Assembly: GCA_030407005.1 (NCBI GenBank)
Contig: JAUDYN010000007.1
Span: forward strand, 434,001 to 498,000
Direction: 5' to 3'
Length of the DNA: 64,000 nt
Source of the DNA: Desarmillaria ectypa
Taxonomy: Eukaryota; Basidiomycota; Agaricomycetes; Agaricales; Physalacriaceae
The notes below the pieces were generated by a model. It had not been told where the DNA came from, did not search any database, and saw only the letters and a program-made list of their open reading frames with translations. Shown in pieces: positions 36,537 to 49,100 of this stretch (position 1 is the first letter of the stretch; each line of letters begins with the position of its first letter). The translations under genes were made by a program, and so were the position numbers.

Positions 36537-38449
36537 ATGTTCGGACACGCATTCTACCAGTTCATCTTCACCGCTGCCGTGCTAGCACTCGTGTCGGCTC
36601 TGCCAGCAGAGGACCTTGAAGCGCGTACTAGCTGCGTTGTTGACTCCGTTTCCGCCGCTTCTTCGATATCCAGCTGCTCGTCGGTCACCATCAATGCGTT
36701 CACTGTCCCGAGTGGAAGTAAGCTAGAGGATGTCTCCTCTTCCGAGTGTATTCTGGCTGACATGCGTACTTCACAGGTACCTTGACGCTCTCAGTAAGAC
36801 CCCGTACTTTATTGCGGTTTAACGCGCTCGCTCATATATATACCTTCAACAGCCTAAAGCTGGCGCGACCGTCACTATGGCTGGTGATATCACGTTCGCC
36901 AAGACCTCATGTGCGTATCTTTCATAACTAAGCCAGTCGAACGATCAACGCATCTCTCTGTCATAGCGTCTGGTCCCCTGTTCACTATCGACGGAGATAA
37001 TGTCACGTTCAAGGGTGCAGGACATAAGTTTAACGTAAGTCGAGCTAGTTGTCGCACCTTCTCTTGTATAATATTTGGCACAGGGAAATGGGGCCTCATA
37101 CTGGGATGGAAAAGGCACGAACGGTGGGGTCACTAAACCCCATCCTTTATTGAAGTGGACTCTTTCGTTACATATTATATTCAAACGTTCTAATCTTGAT
37201 CTACTAGGTTCAAGGGCTCCGGCACGTACTCTCAATTCACGGTAAGACTTTCTTTCCCCTTCTTTGTAGATAAGACTAAAACCAGCGATAGGTCTTGAAC
37301 AGCCCCGCGCAAGCCATCTCTATCGGTAACAGCGACGGACTCACCTTCGACACCATCACCGTACGACGCCGGGTTTTTATGTTCGCGTCTCGGTCCGCTT
37401 ATCTTCCATCTCTAGGTCGACAATAGTGCTGGTGACACGAACAGCCTTGGTCACAATACCGATGTAAGTGTGAACGTTCATCGAATGAATGAGGAGGACT
37501 CATAGATCTGTAGGGTTTCGACGTTTCTGCTGACAATGTCACGATCCAAAACTCTGTCGTCAAGAACCAGGATGATTGTATCGCGATAAACTCAGGCTCT
37601 AACATCGTGTATGTATTTACAACCCGCCCTCGAGTGGGTGGGAGATCTCACCCAAGTACCTTTTTTAGTTTCAAAAACAACCAGTGCTCTGGAGGCCATG
37701 GTATTTCCGTTGGTTCCATTGATACTGGCAAAACAGTCACTGGCGTGACTGTCTCTGGAAACACTGTTACGAACTCTATGTATGGACTCAGGTATGATTA
37801 CCCGTCTTTTCCCTTCGCTCGATGTTTCTGATGCCGCATGACTTGCAGAATCAAGGTCAAAGCAGCAGCCACAAACGCCAAGGTGTCGGGAGTCACGTAC
37901 TCTGGGTGAATATTACCTTGTCTTCTTCTAAGGCAATATACTAACCGATGCTTTACAGCAACAACATCAGCGGTATCACCAAATACGGCGTCTTGATCTC
38001 ACAGTCATACCCCGATGACGCTGGTACTCCTGGGACTGGCGGCCCTATTTCGTGAGTAACTTCTGCATGCATGAAGTAAGTCGGTTGTCTGATTCATTCC
38101 TTTACAGAGGCGTGAGCTTCACTGGCAGCGCTACTACAGTCAAGTAAGCTATGCCTCTCACTGACCTCTGCTCTTAGACTCTGTACTCATGCACTTGTAG
38201 GGTCGGAAGTGGGGCGAAACGACTCACTGTTGACTGCGGCAACTGCTCAGGGTAAATTCACTTTCTTCAATGATATTGTAATCGTGTTAAGCGCGTCCCT
38301 TTGTAGGACCTGGGATTTCTCTAAGCTTACAGTTACTGGTGGCTCAGCTGGAACGGTCTCTTCTAAATCGGCCAAAGTACGTCTTTCCTCTGTTCACGTC
38401 TGAAATACCCCTTTGACGTCGACTATAGATCTCTGGCGGATTGTACTAG
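36537..38449 (+). CDS. Endopolygalacturonase, GH28, secreted
   Basis: Hydrolyses alpha-1,4-galacturonan in pectin outside the cell. The start at 36537 gives a signal peptide ([20 protein letters not shown] followed by ALP), then a short propeptide ending EAR and mature [17 protein letters not shown]. The gene is cut into many small exons, more than ten, each with GT-AG ends. The parallel beta-helix reads [53 protein letters not shown] and [20 protein letters not shown]. All GH28 signature motifs are present: NTD before [24 protein letters not shown], and RIKVKA across an intron. The catalytic Asp residues of NTD and DD and the His of GHG are intact. The C-terminus SKSAKISGGLY ends at TAG 38447-38449. 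Its 3' end lies only about 200 bp from the transposon island. Likely functional. Confidence 0.92.
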
Positions 38450-39964
38450 GCCCTGATGCCATTGGGCTTACATTCAAGTGAAGTGAGGATATAACACTTT
38501 TATATTGTATTGTACAAATCGTCCCCGTATAATCCGATAATAACCATATTTTTCCTCTCTTTGTGCTTCATGCAATGACATACTGTGGTATTACGATCGC
38601 CTATTCACATAACACGTAACAGCACCCTCGTGAAGCAAACCATGGTCTGAAGAAAAAGATGAATGGGGTGTGTGTTGGAATACAAGCTGGAAGTCGGCAT
38701 GAAGCCGACTTGATGGAATGATCCATTGGTGTCCGGTTATGGTAACTAGGTTCAACCCGCATCATACTTGCTTGTACTCTTTGCTCCTGTTGGAATCCTA
38801 GGTGTTGCGCAGGGTAGACTCCAGGTTGGTAAAGCCAGATGTAAAGAAATTATTATTCTATGGCTCCTACAGAGCTCATATTTATACTACTTCACACTAG
38901 AAACTAGAATGTACTCTCAGCATGATGCCAGATTGCTCCTTCTAGAAAATTTCAGCAAAATCCTAACAGCTCCTATTAATATGCTTGCCAGCTAACCATC
39001 ACTGTAAAAGCATATAAAATTCAATTTTACTAATATACAAACTATGTTTGTAACTATACCTGTAAGAAAGTATGTGTAAAGATAACCTGGAAGCCAAAAA
39101 GCCCCAGTAGGTCAGTAAGGGTTAGCCATGATGGATCTGAGCTTTAGGTGACAGGACTGGCAACTCAATGATCTGTTTTGAAGGAACTGAAAGTCCAGAA
39201 CTAGTGATGCACATGTCCCCAACTGGAACCAGCATCCCAGCAGTAATAGTCATTCAATGGCATCAGTCCAAAAACCAAGACAAGTAAGATTAAGTATGAT
39301 CCTCCATACCTGGTAAACTTTCAAGTTTTAGAGCCTAATAGATTGGCCCACCAGGTATGTAAGAAATACCACCTGGCAAACTAGAAAGCTTTGCTCCAGA
39401 ACCAGGAAGGGCTTGAAACCATACTAGTGTATCAGGTTGTAGCAAGCAAGTATGATCAGAATTACCTGGCAGCTGTGATATGAGCTCATACCTGCCTGGT
39501 TTGCATCAGCAAGGATAATAATAGTATCTGGAAAGATTGGAAATATAGATAAAGATAGAATAATATAAATACCAGCTTGTAGCAGCAGGATAGCAGATTG
39601 CTGGCCCCTGGAACACTACCAAGCAAATAGTACAGATCTTATTAGCCAAGAGCTTGGAGTCACAGACTCACCTGAAATAAAATTAAGTGACCCAGTCACT
39701 TTATGTGTGTAAGAACAGTTCAGCAAGCAATCAGTTCAGAAAGTTACAGACAGAAAGCCCAAGACACAGACCAGAATCTGTGTAGTACCAGTAAAACTGT
39801 GACTAGACAGACAGTATCAGTTCAGACACTGCAATCAGGCAGTTAGTACACATTCAGAAACTGCACTAGGCAGCCCATCAGTGACAGATTATGTTCAGTA
39901 ACACAGAAAGTAGCAACTTGTGTCATTTCAAGTATATTTAATGATACTTATATTTAATTGCAAC
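38450..39964. other. Transposon-island edge, unassigned repeat-like DNA
   Basis: Past the polygalacturonase terminator region the base composition changes to AT-rich and CpG-poor. A retroelement-like TGTTGGAATAC motif begins at 38673. A perfect hairpin follows, with 8-base arms AAGTCGGC (38691-38698) and GCCGACTT (38704-38711) around a 5-base loop. The rest, to about 39964, has no readable protein. It could be a solo LTR plus other relics, but I cannot define its ends. Confidence 0.4.
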
Positions 39965-40117
39965 TTGCTGGCCATCCCAGTATCACCAAAACCATGGAAC
40001 TTGTGCTCTAAGAATATTGGTGGCTAAGATTGAAGAAGGATATAGAAAAGTATGTCAAAGGATGCAAAATGTGTCAATGCATCAAGAATAGCACCCAGAC
40101 AAAGGCTGCACCACTAT
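39965..40117 (+). mobile_element. Gypsy element X, 5' fragment (integrase zinc-binding region)
   Basis: Reads GHPSITKTMELVL, then EYWW, KKDIEKYVKGCKMCQCIKNS and TQTKAAPL, the integrase HHCC region of the gypsy elements in this window. The frame stops exactly where the copia LTR begins and resumes at 52264 as HPNTVLTKPWTHILVDMVT. This element was therefore split by the copia insertion. Its 5' part (gag, protease, RT) is absent; the break at about 39965 is abrupt. Confidence 0.8.
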
Positions 40118-40420
40118 GTTGTAAAAGGGTGTGAAATAGAGGTTATGAGTGCAGTGGTAAACTATAAGACTTGACCATGTGAGAGATATAGGTGAGAGTA
40201 AGAGTATTAATCTATATCATTAGTGGGCTGGTCTGCCTGGTATATATACTATAAGGTGGGTACTTCTAGAATATACTATTATCTACTAGTATCCATGTCT
40301 GACTCATTGCTGAGTGAGCAGACAGGCAATTGAGTCAAGGAGAAGGTGTGTGAAGGTTTGCATGCTTCAACATTGCTCCAATTGCTAGATTGCCATATGC
40401 AGCTGAGCACATCTTCAACA
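40118..40420 (-). repeat. Copia 3' LTR
   Basis: 303 bp, TGTTGT at the left end and CAACA at the right. Nearly identical in layout to 51960-52263, differing mostly by single transitions. The purine-rich tract expected just before a 3' LTR is visible on the minus strand as TTGAGGGAGAG next to 40421. Confidence 0.85.
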
Positions 40421-40429
40421 CTCTCCCTC

Positions 40430-43395
40430 AAGACAGCAATAGGCCTAATTCATGAATGAACTTCTCATGCTTGGGTCTTGGCAATGCTTTCATAAAAATG
40501 TCAGCAACCATTTCATCAGTGGGGCAATATAATAGTTCAATGACCCTGGATTCTACTTTTTCATGGACAAAATGATTCTGCACATCAAATTGCTTCGACT
40601 GCACATAATATTGTGGATCTCTGGCAATGGTCAACTGCTTCTTAGATGACCACATGAATGCTCCACCTCTCAACAGGTAGGTGTAGCCTGAGACTGACTT
40701 TCAGTCATCTGGGTTGGATGCATAATCTGCATCTGTGTATCCAGTGCTGAGAACCTTGTGTTCTTTATTAGCTTGGAAGGTGAGCTTTAAGTCCTTTGTT
40801 CCAGATAGATACCTAAACACTCACTTTACAGCTGACTAGTGTTCAGGACCTGGATTATTTGAGAACTGGCTTAACAACTGTATGGCATATGTGATGTTGG
40901 GCCATGTGCAAATCGCAGTGTACATCAATGAGCTGATAGCAGACTGATATCTGCCTTGGATGGTAGGCTCAACATGTTCATCAGCTGGTTGCTTTTGCAG
41001 GATGATATTAGGATCAAGTGGAGTGGTAATGGGTGATGCATTGTGGAGGCTAAAATAGATGAGTATCCCCTTGATATATTGTTGCTGGGATAATGAGATG
41101 GTGTTGTGGTTGTAGTTTCTCTCTATTTTGATCCTAATGATTTTTTTCAGCTCTCCCATATCCTTGATGTTGAATAGCCCTGCTAACTCCTTTTTTACAC
41201 TGTCTAGATCCTCAGGTATTTCTGCAAAGATCAGCAGGTCATCAACCCATACAGTCAGGAATACTGTCCTGCTGTTTTGGATGCATTTATAGATGCAATG
41301 GTCAACTTCAAGCTTTGAGAATCCAATGGAGGTGAGTTTCCTATTGAATTTATGGTTCCACTTGCATCCTGACTGTTTTAACCCATAGAGAGTCTTGTAT
41401 AATTTGCAGATGCATCCTGATTCATCATTGTAGCCTGGAGGCTGGCATATGTATATTTCTTCCCCAAGTTCTCCATTGAGGTAAGCTCCTCTAATGTCCA
41501 TTTGACCAATTTCGAGGTTTTTGATGGCAGCTATACCTAGTGCAGCATAAATAGATTTGAGATGGATGACTGGTGCAAATATTTCCATAAAATCAACTCC
41601 TGGAATCTATGAGTAACCTTGTGCTATGAGGTGGGCTTTGTAGCATAGAACTTTTCCATGCTCATTGTATTTCTTCATGTAGGTCCATCTGCAGCCTATG
41701 GTTTCACATCTCTCTGGTAGATCCTCAAGCTTGTAAGTCCCCATTTCTCTAATCATTGACATTTCCTATCCATAGCCTTCTTCCATTCAGGCCATTCTGC
41801 TGATTCTTGTGCCTCTGCAAGGCTTTGTGGGAAGTTGTCATGATTAATATGCTCACTATTACTGGCAATATAGCTTTGAGTCATTGTAACATTTGTTGAT
41901 TCTGGAGAATGTTCAGATAGGGCTAATAGAGTTTGTGATAGTGCTGCTTTCCATGCATTGGGGTTATTGAGCTTGTGGTAGTCATGATTACTAGTGATAC
42001 ATGAGGTGCATCATATTGCTTCTGGTGTTGGCTCAGGGGTTTCTTTGGTTTCAGGCTGTAGTGATGTGGTTTGCTGACTTCCTTTTTCAGCTCCCTTTGG
42101 CAATAGTGGATTATTTGTCTTTACTGCCTCCCCCACAAGCCATACATTGTCTGTGCTTTGTTCTATAGCCATGGGCTCAATAAACTTGTAGTTTCAGGAT
42201 TCTTGGATTGTGTGAAATTCTGCATCATAGTATTTGATGACTGTCGCATCCTCTGTGAATCCCATGAAGGTATATTTCTTTGCTTTTCCTGAGTTTTCAC
42301 CCAGCTTTGAAAGACTGATTCCTTCCTGTTTGATCCAGACTACACAACCAAACTCTTGTAGGTGTGAGACATTGGGTTTTCTTCCTGTCCATGCTTCTTC
42401 AGGTGTTTTCCCATCAAGAGCTTACATTGGTGCACAGTTTCTGATGTATGCCATATATTCTATTGCTGTCTCCTATAGGAATAATGGTACATTGTTGGCT
42501 ATCATTATGGCTCATGCTAGCTCCACTGGTGTGCGATTAAAGCATTCAGCTACACTGTTAGATAAGTGTGCATATGATGCTGGTGTGAGTAGTCATATCC
42601 CTTTCTTCTTCAACCATTGTTTGACCTCCCCACTAGTGAGTTCCTTTGCATTGCCAACATGTAGTGTCTTTGGTGTGAATCCATGCTGTGTTTCAATGAA
42701 GGTGACATATTCTTTAATCTTCTGGAATGCTTCTGACTTCAATTTCATGAATTCAGGTGTATATTGCCAGGTTGCATCATCTGTGAGCATGATGTTGTAT
42801 TTTGACTTCTGCAGAGACTCAACTTAGGCTGGTCCCCAGATGTCACTATGTGTGGTTTCCCCTGGTTTCTCACTTCAATGTTTTGCTTCTTGTGGGCATA
42901 GACAAAGGGTCATCTTGGCTTGGATGCAAGCTTCACATTGACTGAGTGGAGGTGAGTTGTCATCGACTATGAACCCTTCCACCAATCCTTCCCTCTTCAA
43001 TTGTTCTAACCCTGACTTTCCTAGGTGTCCCATGCATTTGTGCCAAGCATCCCATGTGTTCTTATTTTTGGTGTCGGCAATGTTTGACTGTTCTTGTACA
43101 GTATCATGTGCTCAAGCATTCATCAAATACAAATGGCATATCTTCTTTCCTTCCACCAGGATTTTGCCATCCTTTTGGAGAAACTGGACTATGCCATTCT
43201 TAAATGAAGCTTCCATATCAGCATTGTCAAGCCTGCTGATGGAGATTAGGTTGTTTACAGCATTCAGTGCATAAAGTGTATCTTTCAGTTTGTGAGTGAT
43301 GGTTTTCCCATTGACTTTGCAGTCTAACAGGACTGTCTCTCGGCCTAGTGCCTGAATAGATGTATTTCTGATACCTGCAATGGTTATGGCCTCAA
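40430..43395 (-). pseudogene. Copia pol: protease end, integrase, reverse transcriptase, RNase H
   Basis: Read from 43395 downward on the minus strand. First is the protease-linker region (LEAITIAGIRNTSIQALG, LKDTLYALNAVNNLISISRL). The integrase zinc-binding part (WDAWHKCMGHLGKSGLEQLK) and integrase core pieces (FQKIKEYVTFIETQHGFTPK, 42600-42790) follow. The reverse transcriptase (41588-40836) has IGQMDIRGAYLNGELGEEIY, LYKTLYGLKQSGCKWNHKFN and the catalytic WVDDLLIF in place of the usual YVDD. RNase H follows, with FMWSSKKQLTIARDPQYYVQ and CPTDEMVADIFMKALPRPKH near the end. Domain order protease-integrase-RT-RNase H defines Ty1/copia. Several stop codons and frame breaks make it non-coding today. 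Confidence 0.85.
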
Positions 43396-44763
43396 GCAGT
43401 GATATGCCATCTACGTGTTCACACCTAGATTTTGTGATTTTGTAACAATACTATTGCACATCTATCCTATACTAGTGATACATAGAGGACTATAGCTGAG
43501 GCTTCGAGCTGATAGTTAAAAGCAGTAAGCAACTGGTAGAGCCAGGACTTAGATGCAACACCATTAGTGGGTTAAATCTACCAGCCAGCCAGACTAGTAA
43601 CTCAAATGCTAGCAGGACTAAGTGAAATACAGCCACTAGCAAACAAAGGATGCTACTAGCACACAAAACCCAGGAGCAGAGTACACAGATCTCGTCAAGT
43701 TCTATCACTAGCAGCCCAGACTGGGCATAAATGCCTAAGTCAGGATAACTAGTCACATGGCAATCTTGAAACAGGACTTAGAAATAAATTAGGAATGGAT
43801 TAACCTTGAGCACAGATCTGACTACTGCGATATAGATCTCTTATGATTGATACTAGTGGAGCCAGACTGCACCCTTGATCATGATTGGATAGCTGTTACA
43901 GGCACCAATATCTGGATATCCATATAACCGCATTACTAGGGCATGTAGTTGTGCCAAGGGTGCAGAAAGACCAACTATGGAGTCTCTAGACCGAATATTT
44001 GAAAAGAAAACAGACTAGACTGACTATTGTGTGATTATTCACCATTATTCATGACTAGCCAAGAAATCCTTACTAATATACCCTATACCCAGATGATATT
44101 TATAGTTCTGCCTCAGTAGTATATGAGTAGTGGGATAGGCAGTTGTGCAAAGCAGACAAGCCATCCCCGCAGTTGAGCCCTCACTGGTAGTAACTGGTGT
44201 CCCCAATTAAAGGCTTTTGTGCTTAACCTCAACAAAGTGATTAATAGTCACTAAGTCACCCATAGTATTGCATTGAATTGAAGTCCATTAGAGTCACTGT
44301 TGTGTCCTGCAAAGGTCCGGAGTGTTTTGAAGTTAGTTCAAGCAAAGTTCTTGGAGTTATAGTTTATTCTTAGGCCAAGAGTGCCACTAGTCAGCCAAGA
44401 GTGTGACTGGTCAAGTGTTTATCACTTGTAGAAAGCAGTATAGGGCCAAGAGAGCCACCATTTCGAAGCAGTTTCAGTCAGAATGAGTCCAGTAGCTCAA
44501 ACCAAGTCACTCTTTACACAATTGTGTCTTACCAACCCCACTAGCATGAGTAGTACTTTGTATAACTCACTAGTAACAAATAAAATGTCTTTAAGACAAC
44601 TGTACTTGATTATTGAAGTCTGCAGAGTGCTTTCATTGTACTCAAAACCACCCAAATTCAATATTGGTGATTAAGTGTAGAATAGTAAGAGGTTTAGTGT
44701 GATTAGTGTTCATTGCCATTCCCTAATTCTTTTGTCACTCACCGTTACCAAGCACATCACCAG
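43396..44763 (+). mobile_element. Non-autonomous terminal-repeat element, copy A
   Basis: 1.37-kb repeat also present at 60989-62355 (copy B) and, inverted and cut by the window edge, at 63199-64000 (copy C). Ends are short inverted repeats: left GCAGTGATATG, right CACATCACCAG. Copies B and C point to CC-GGTGATRTG as the older form. No protein-coding capacity: frames are short and not conserved as proteins. Unlike the surrounding elements it keeps many CpG dinucleotides, so it is younger. Copy A joins copia sequence on its left to gypsy sequence on its right, without matching flanks. Confidence 0.65.
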
Positions 44764-44816
44764 TTACCACCCCTATCAGGGTGGTAGTCTTCTATTTGCA
44801 GGCACAGGAGAAGACA

Positions 44817-46027
44817 TGTCAACTGACATCGCCCCTGCAGAATCCTCTTCTATGCCAAAAACTGTGGAGGAGTTATGGCAACATGTCAAGAATGCATTAG
44901 CCAAAAAGGAAAAGCACATTCAAGAGATGCGTGATGAACTCACAAAAGAGGAAGCCACCCAGAAAGGAATGGCAGACTACCTGCGAAAAAATGAGAAAGG
45001 GAAGGAGCCAGAATGAGAAAGACCTATGGAGCCACCAAGAGGCTACCTGGGTCCCAGACCAGATTGATTCTTGATCCCAAGACCACCCCCAGGCAGAGGC
45101 CCTCCTGATCCCATCCCCAATCCTGTCAGAATGGCGCCTGATGATGCCCCCTATTTGAGAATCAAGCCAGTCCTTGTCAAGGCCTCCCTCCTGTCCAAAA
45201 GGGACCATGATGACATAGAATGCTTGATAGGTGACTGTATTGCTTACTTCGAAGTGTTTAGGCATTACTTCCAGGTGCTATCACATCTGGTCTTATTCAT
45301 GACTTCCTATTTCAAGGGAGCTGCCAAGGACTGGTGGGTCTACAAGAGACCCAAATTCTGGGTAGGCGATGCATATGATGGCACCGCTGCCCACTTCTGT
45401 TATCCTGCCTGGGATGACTTAGTCTCATGCCAATTCCAAGACCCTGCAATTGAGAAGGTCCACGAAAAGAGGATATTCAACCTCAAAATGGGAATGCAAC
45501 TGGCTTCCCACTATTTTCAGAAGTTGGAAGAAGAGGTGAAACTGGCAGGTCAGCAGACTGATGAAAACAAGCATGGTGCCATGGTGAAGGCCATACACTT
45601 AGGAGTACCTTCCTTCTATATGACCTTCACATCTAACATGGGTGTCAATATTCCACATTCATACCCAGAATGGAAGGAGTGAATTCTGCACATGTACAAA
45701 GAATGACAGTGCAAATGGGTCTTCGACCAAACCACTGGCATGCCCAGAGTCAGACAGAAGAAGGATTCCCATCCCCAGCAACAACAACAACAACACCCCA
45801 GCAGTAAACTCACTGTGGGGGCATCAAGTTATTCAGCCTCCAAGCTGACTGGCAATGCCAGGGTAAGTCAGGATAGTGGGTCAGGCTGATGGACAACATA
45901 CAGAGGGGCAGGGAAGCCCATGGACATAGATCGACAAAAAGCAGAGGGCAGATGCTTTCAATGTGACAAAAAGGATCACATGAGCAAGGACTGCTCTAGG
46001 AGAAAAGAGTTCAAGGATATTTGGTAA
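44817..46027 (+). pseudogene. Gypsy 1 gag with zinc knuckle
   Basis: Retrotransposon capsid protein. It begins MSTDIAPAESSSMPKTVEEL followed by a charged helix (KKEKHIQEMRDELTKEEATQ). A stop follows at about 45014. The capsid core is DDIECLIGDCIAYFEVFRHY, AAKDWWVYKRPKFWVGDAYD and MQLASHYFQKLEEEVKLAGQ. After a further stop, and a Gln/Pro-rich linker encoded partly by CAA repeats near 45780, a zinc knuckle reads CFQCDKKDHMSKDC (CX2CX4HX4C, about 45956-45997). Compared with gypsy 2 the parts are collinear. Stops fall at arginine or tryptophan positions. Confidence 0.8.
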
Positions 46028-46149
46028 GTAGAGCCCACTAATGAAGTGGTGCCACCTACAGCCAAGATTGAAGAGGCAAAAGAGTAGGTTGATAAGGGTT
46101 TGATTCCTCTTGCTCGACCCAGTCTCCTTAAGGTGAGTCCTCAGTTTCC

Positions 46150-49100
46150 ATGGGTCAGACTAATATGTATATCTCTAGACAATTACCTATGAAAAACAAT
46201 ATATATCACCTGACTTCACAGACCCTGAAGCCAAAGACCACTGAAGAATCAAAAATAAACAGGTACATCATACTTCTAGAAGAAGCTGATACCATAATCT
46301 ATAGTGAATCCCAAACCCCTGATGAGGTGCAGGATTGGCCAGGCAGTGCTGGCACTGCCATGAAGTCCACCAAGCCTGCTCAGCAGAACTCACTGAATAT
46401 GCAGGTAAAACCGCAGACTGGGGCAAGTAGGCGAGACATCCTCAGACCTCTCAGAAGTCTGAAAGCCCCAGTGCTTCTGACAAGTCAGGAGACAAGTCCA
46501 CCAGCCTTTCCAGGGTCAGCAGGGGACCAGGACAGAGCCTCTAACCAAGGCCAGGATCAGGGCCACCCACTACTAGGCCCAGTCAGGAGTGACCCTGTGG
46601 CAGAACTGACCACAATGCTGATAAGATTTGCACTTGGTACCACAGCCAAGCATTCCACTGGGACAAGTAGTAGTGGAACTCCAGAAGCCACAAGCCAAGT
46701 TCAATCTCCTCCCAAGATTGTTCAAGTTCTGAAAGCAACTCAAGCTAAAGAACAGGGAGAAGCCGCTAGTGCCCAGGTGGTAAAGAGGGGGCACCATAAC
46801 ACAAAAACCATTATCATCAAAGTACCCAACAAAGAGGATGACATGGCTTTCCTACAATGGAAAGCAAAACAGTCCAAAACCAGCATACCAAAACCCAAAA
46901 ACCCGCCTAACAAGGGGGTACTAAAACCTGAAAACCCACCTAACAAGGGGGTACCGAATCCTGAAGTCCCACTGGTCATGGGGGCACCCAATCATGTGTG
47001 GTACAAGCCATTCAGAGTAGACTGGACTCTATGCACTATCTGAAGTACCAAGAACTTGGCAGTCGCCAAAGCTGTTCTCTCCACTTGGGTTCATCCCAAA
47101 CAACTTGGAGAGATAACTGAAGAACTCATTCAGAGTTTGAACACCAAAGAGAGTCTTGCATGCAAGCAACTCTATGAACTTCATGAACCAATCTGGTATA
47201 TCCACAGTATCAAAAGTTCCAGTTGGGACTTTCTGGTGGATATCCAACTTTCTCCCTGGACAGGGAAAAAGACATTGACAACCTGTGCATTGTTGGATAG
47301 TGGTTGCACAGGCAGCTCTATCAACCAAACCTACATCCAACAACACCAGTTGGATACTAGAAAAACCACCACTCCTATACCTGTCTACAATATAGATGAA
47401 ACCTGTAATAAGGCCAGCAACATAACCGAATTCATGAAACTTCGAATGACCATCAGAGACCATGTAGAATGAATCAACCTTGCAGTCATGGATTTGGGTT
47501 CCAAGACAGTATACTTGGGCCACAACTGGCTTAAATGCCATAATCCCCTAGTCAACTGGAAATCAGGAGTCATGACATTTGGACAATATTATTGTACAAA
47601 AAATCACTTCACTCTTCCCAACTCTGACAAAGAAGACAGATGGGATGAGGAGCTTGAAGAAGGAGAAACCATTCTTGTGGTGAATATGCAGGAAGAAATC
47701 ATACTTCAAGCAGTGCATCATGCAAATAAATTAGCGGCAGCTGCCAATGCAGAAAAACCAAAGAAAACATTCAAGGAGCTTGTGCCTCCTCAGTATCAGA
47801 GTTTTAGAGATTTATTCTCTGAAGAAAGCTTTGACAAATTACCTGATTGGAAACCCTGGGACCATGCTATTGAGCTAACCCCCAATGCCAAATTGACACT
47901 AGACTATAAAGTCTATCCACTCAATCAAAACAAACAGGAACAACTCAATAAGTTTCTCAATGAGAATCTGGAATCAGGAAGGATTCATTCTTTCAAATCC
48001 CCATTCACCTCTCTCTTCTTCTTCATCAAGAAAAAGGATGGTTCTCTACGTCCCATTCAGGATTATCAAAAACTGAATGAAATGATGATTAAAAATCATT
48101 ACCCACTCCCTCTAATCTCTAAACTCATTGACAAGCTACATGGAGCAAAATACTTCTCCAAGCTGGATGTTCAATGAGGATATAACAACATATGAATCTG
48201 AGATGGAGATGAAGAAAAGGCAGCATTCAGAACTAACCAAAGACTCTTTGAGCCTATGGTCATGTTCTTTGGCCTTACCAATTCATCAGCCATGTTCCAG
48301 TGGATGATGAATGACATCTTTAAGGATTTAATCGCTGGAGGAAAAGTCACCATTTACCTCGACGATATCCTCATCTTCACAAAATCCTTGTCTGAACATT
48401 AAATCATTGTTCAACAAGTCTTACAACATCTTTGAGAGAACAAACTGTTCCTCAAAGCAGAGAAATTCGAATTTGAGGTATTAGAAACAGAATACCTTGG
48501 AGTTATCATCAGCAAAGATGCGATCAGAATGGACCCCATTAAAGTAGCTGGAATCACTGAATGGCCTACTCTCACAAAAAAGAAAGAACTCCAGTCTTTC
48601 TTAGGCTTCACAAACTTTTACCAAAAGTTCATTTGTGATTACTCCAAAATTGTATGACTCCTTACCCAGTTAACTGGAAAAGTAGACTGAATATGGGGAC
48701 TAGATCAAGAACAGGTGTTCTCACAACTCAAGCAGTTGATGACTACAAATATAGTTCTAACAATCCCCTCTGACAATGGAAAGTTTCGAGTAGAGGCTGA
48801 TGCCAGTGATGGAGCCATTGGTGCTGTTCTAAGCCAAGAACAGAATGGTAAATGGAGGCCTGTCACTTTCATGTCAAAAGCATTGACGGTCACCAAATGC
48901 AATTACAAAATCTATGATAAAGAATTGCTGGCCATCATGTTAGCCTTAGAAGAATGGCATCATTACCTCATGGGCACCAAAGAAACAATTGAAATCTGGA
49001 CAAATCATCAAAACCTTCAGTATTTCTGAAAACCTCAAAAGCTGAACTGCCAACAAGCTCAGTGGGTCATGGAATTGGCTGAATACCACTTTGTCCTTCA

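Noticed and set aside
42234..42827. 197-codon plus-strand frame
   Set aside because: Antisense to copia integrase; composition is that of a shadow frame.
43490..43756. 88-codon minus frame repeated at 61083-61349
   Set aside because: Repeated only because the whole 1.37-kb element is repeated. Changes between copies do not favour silent sites, and no motif is present.
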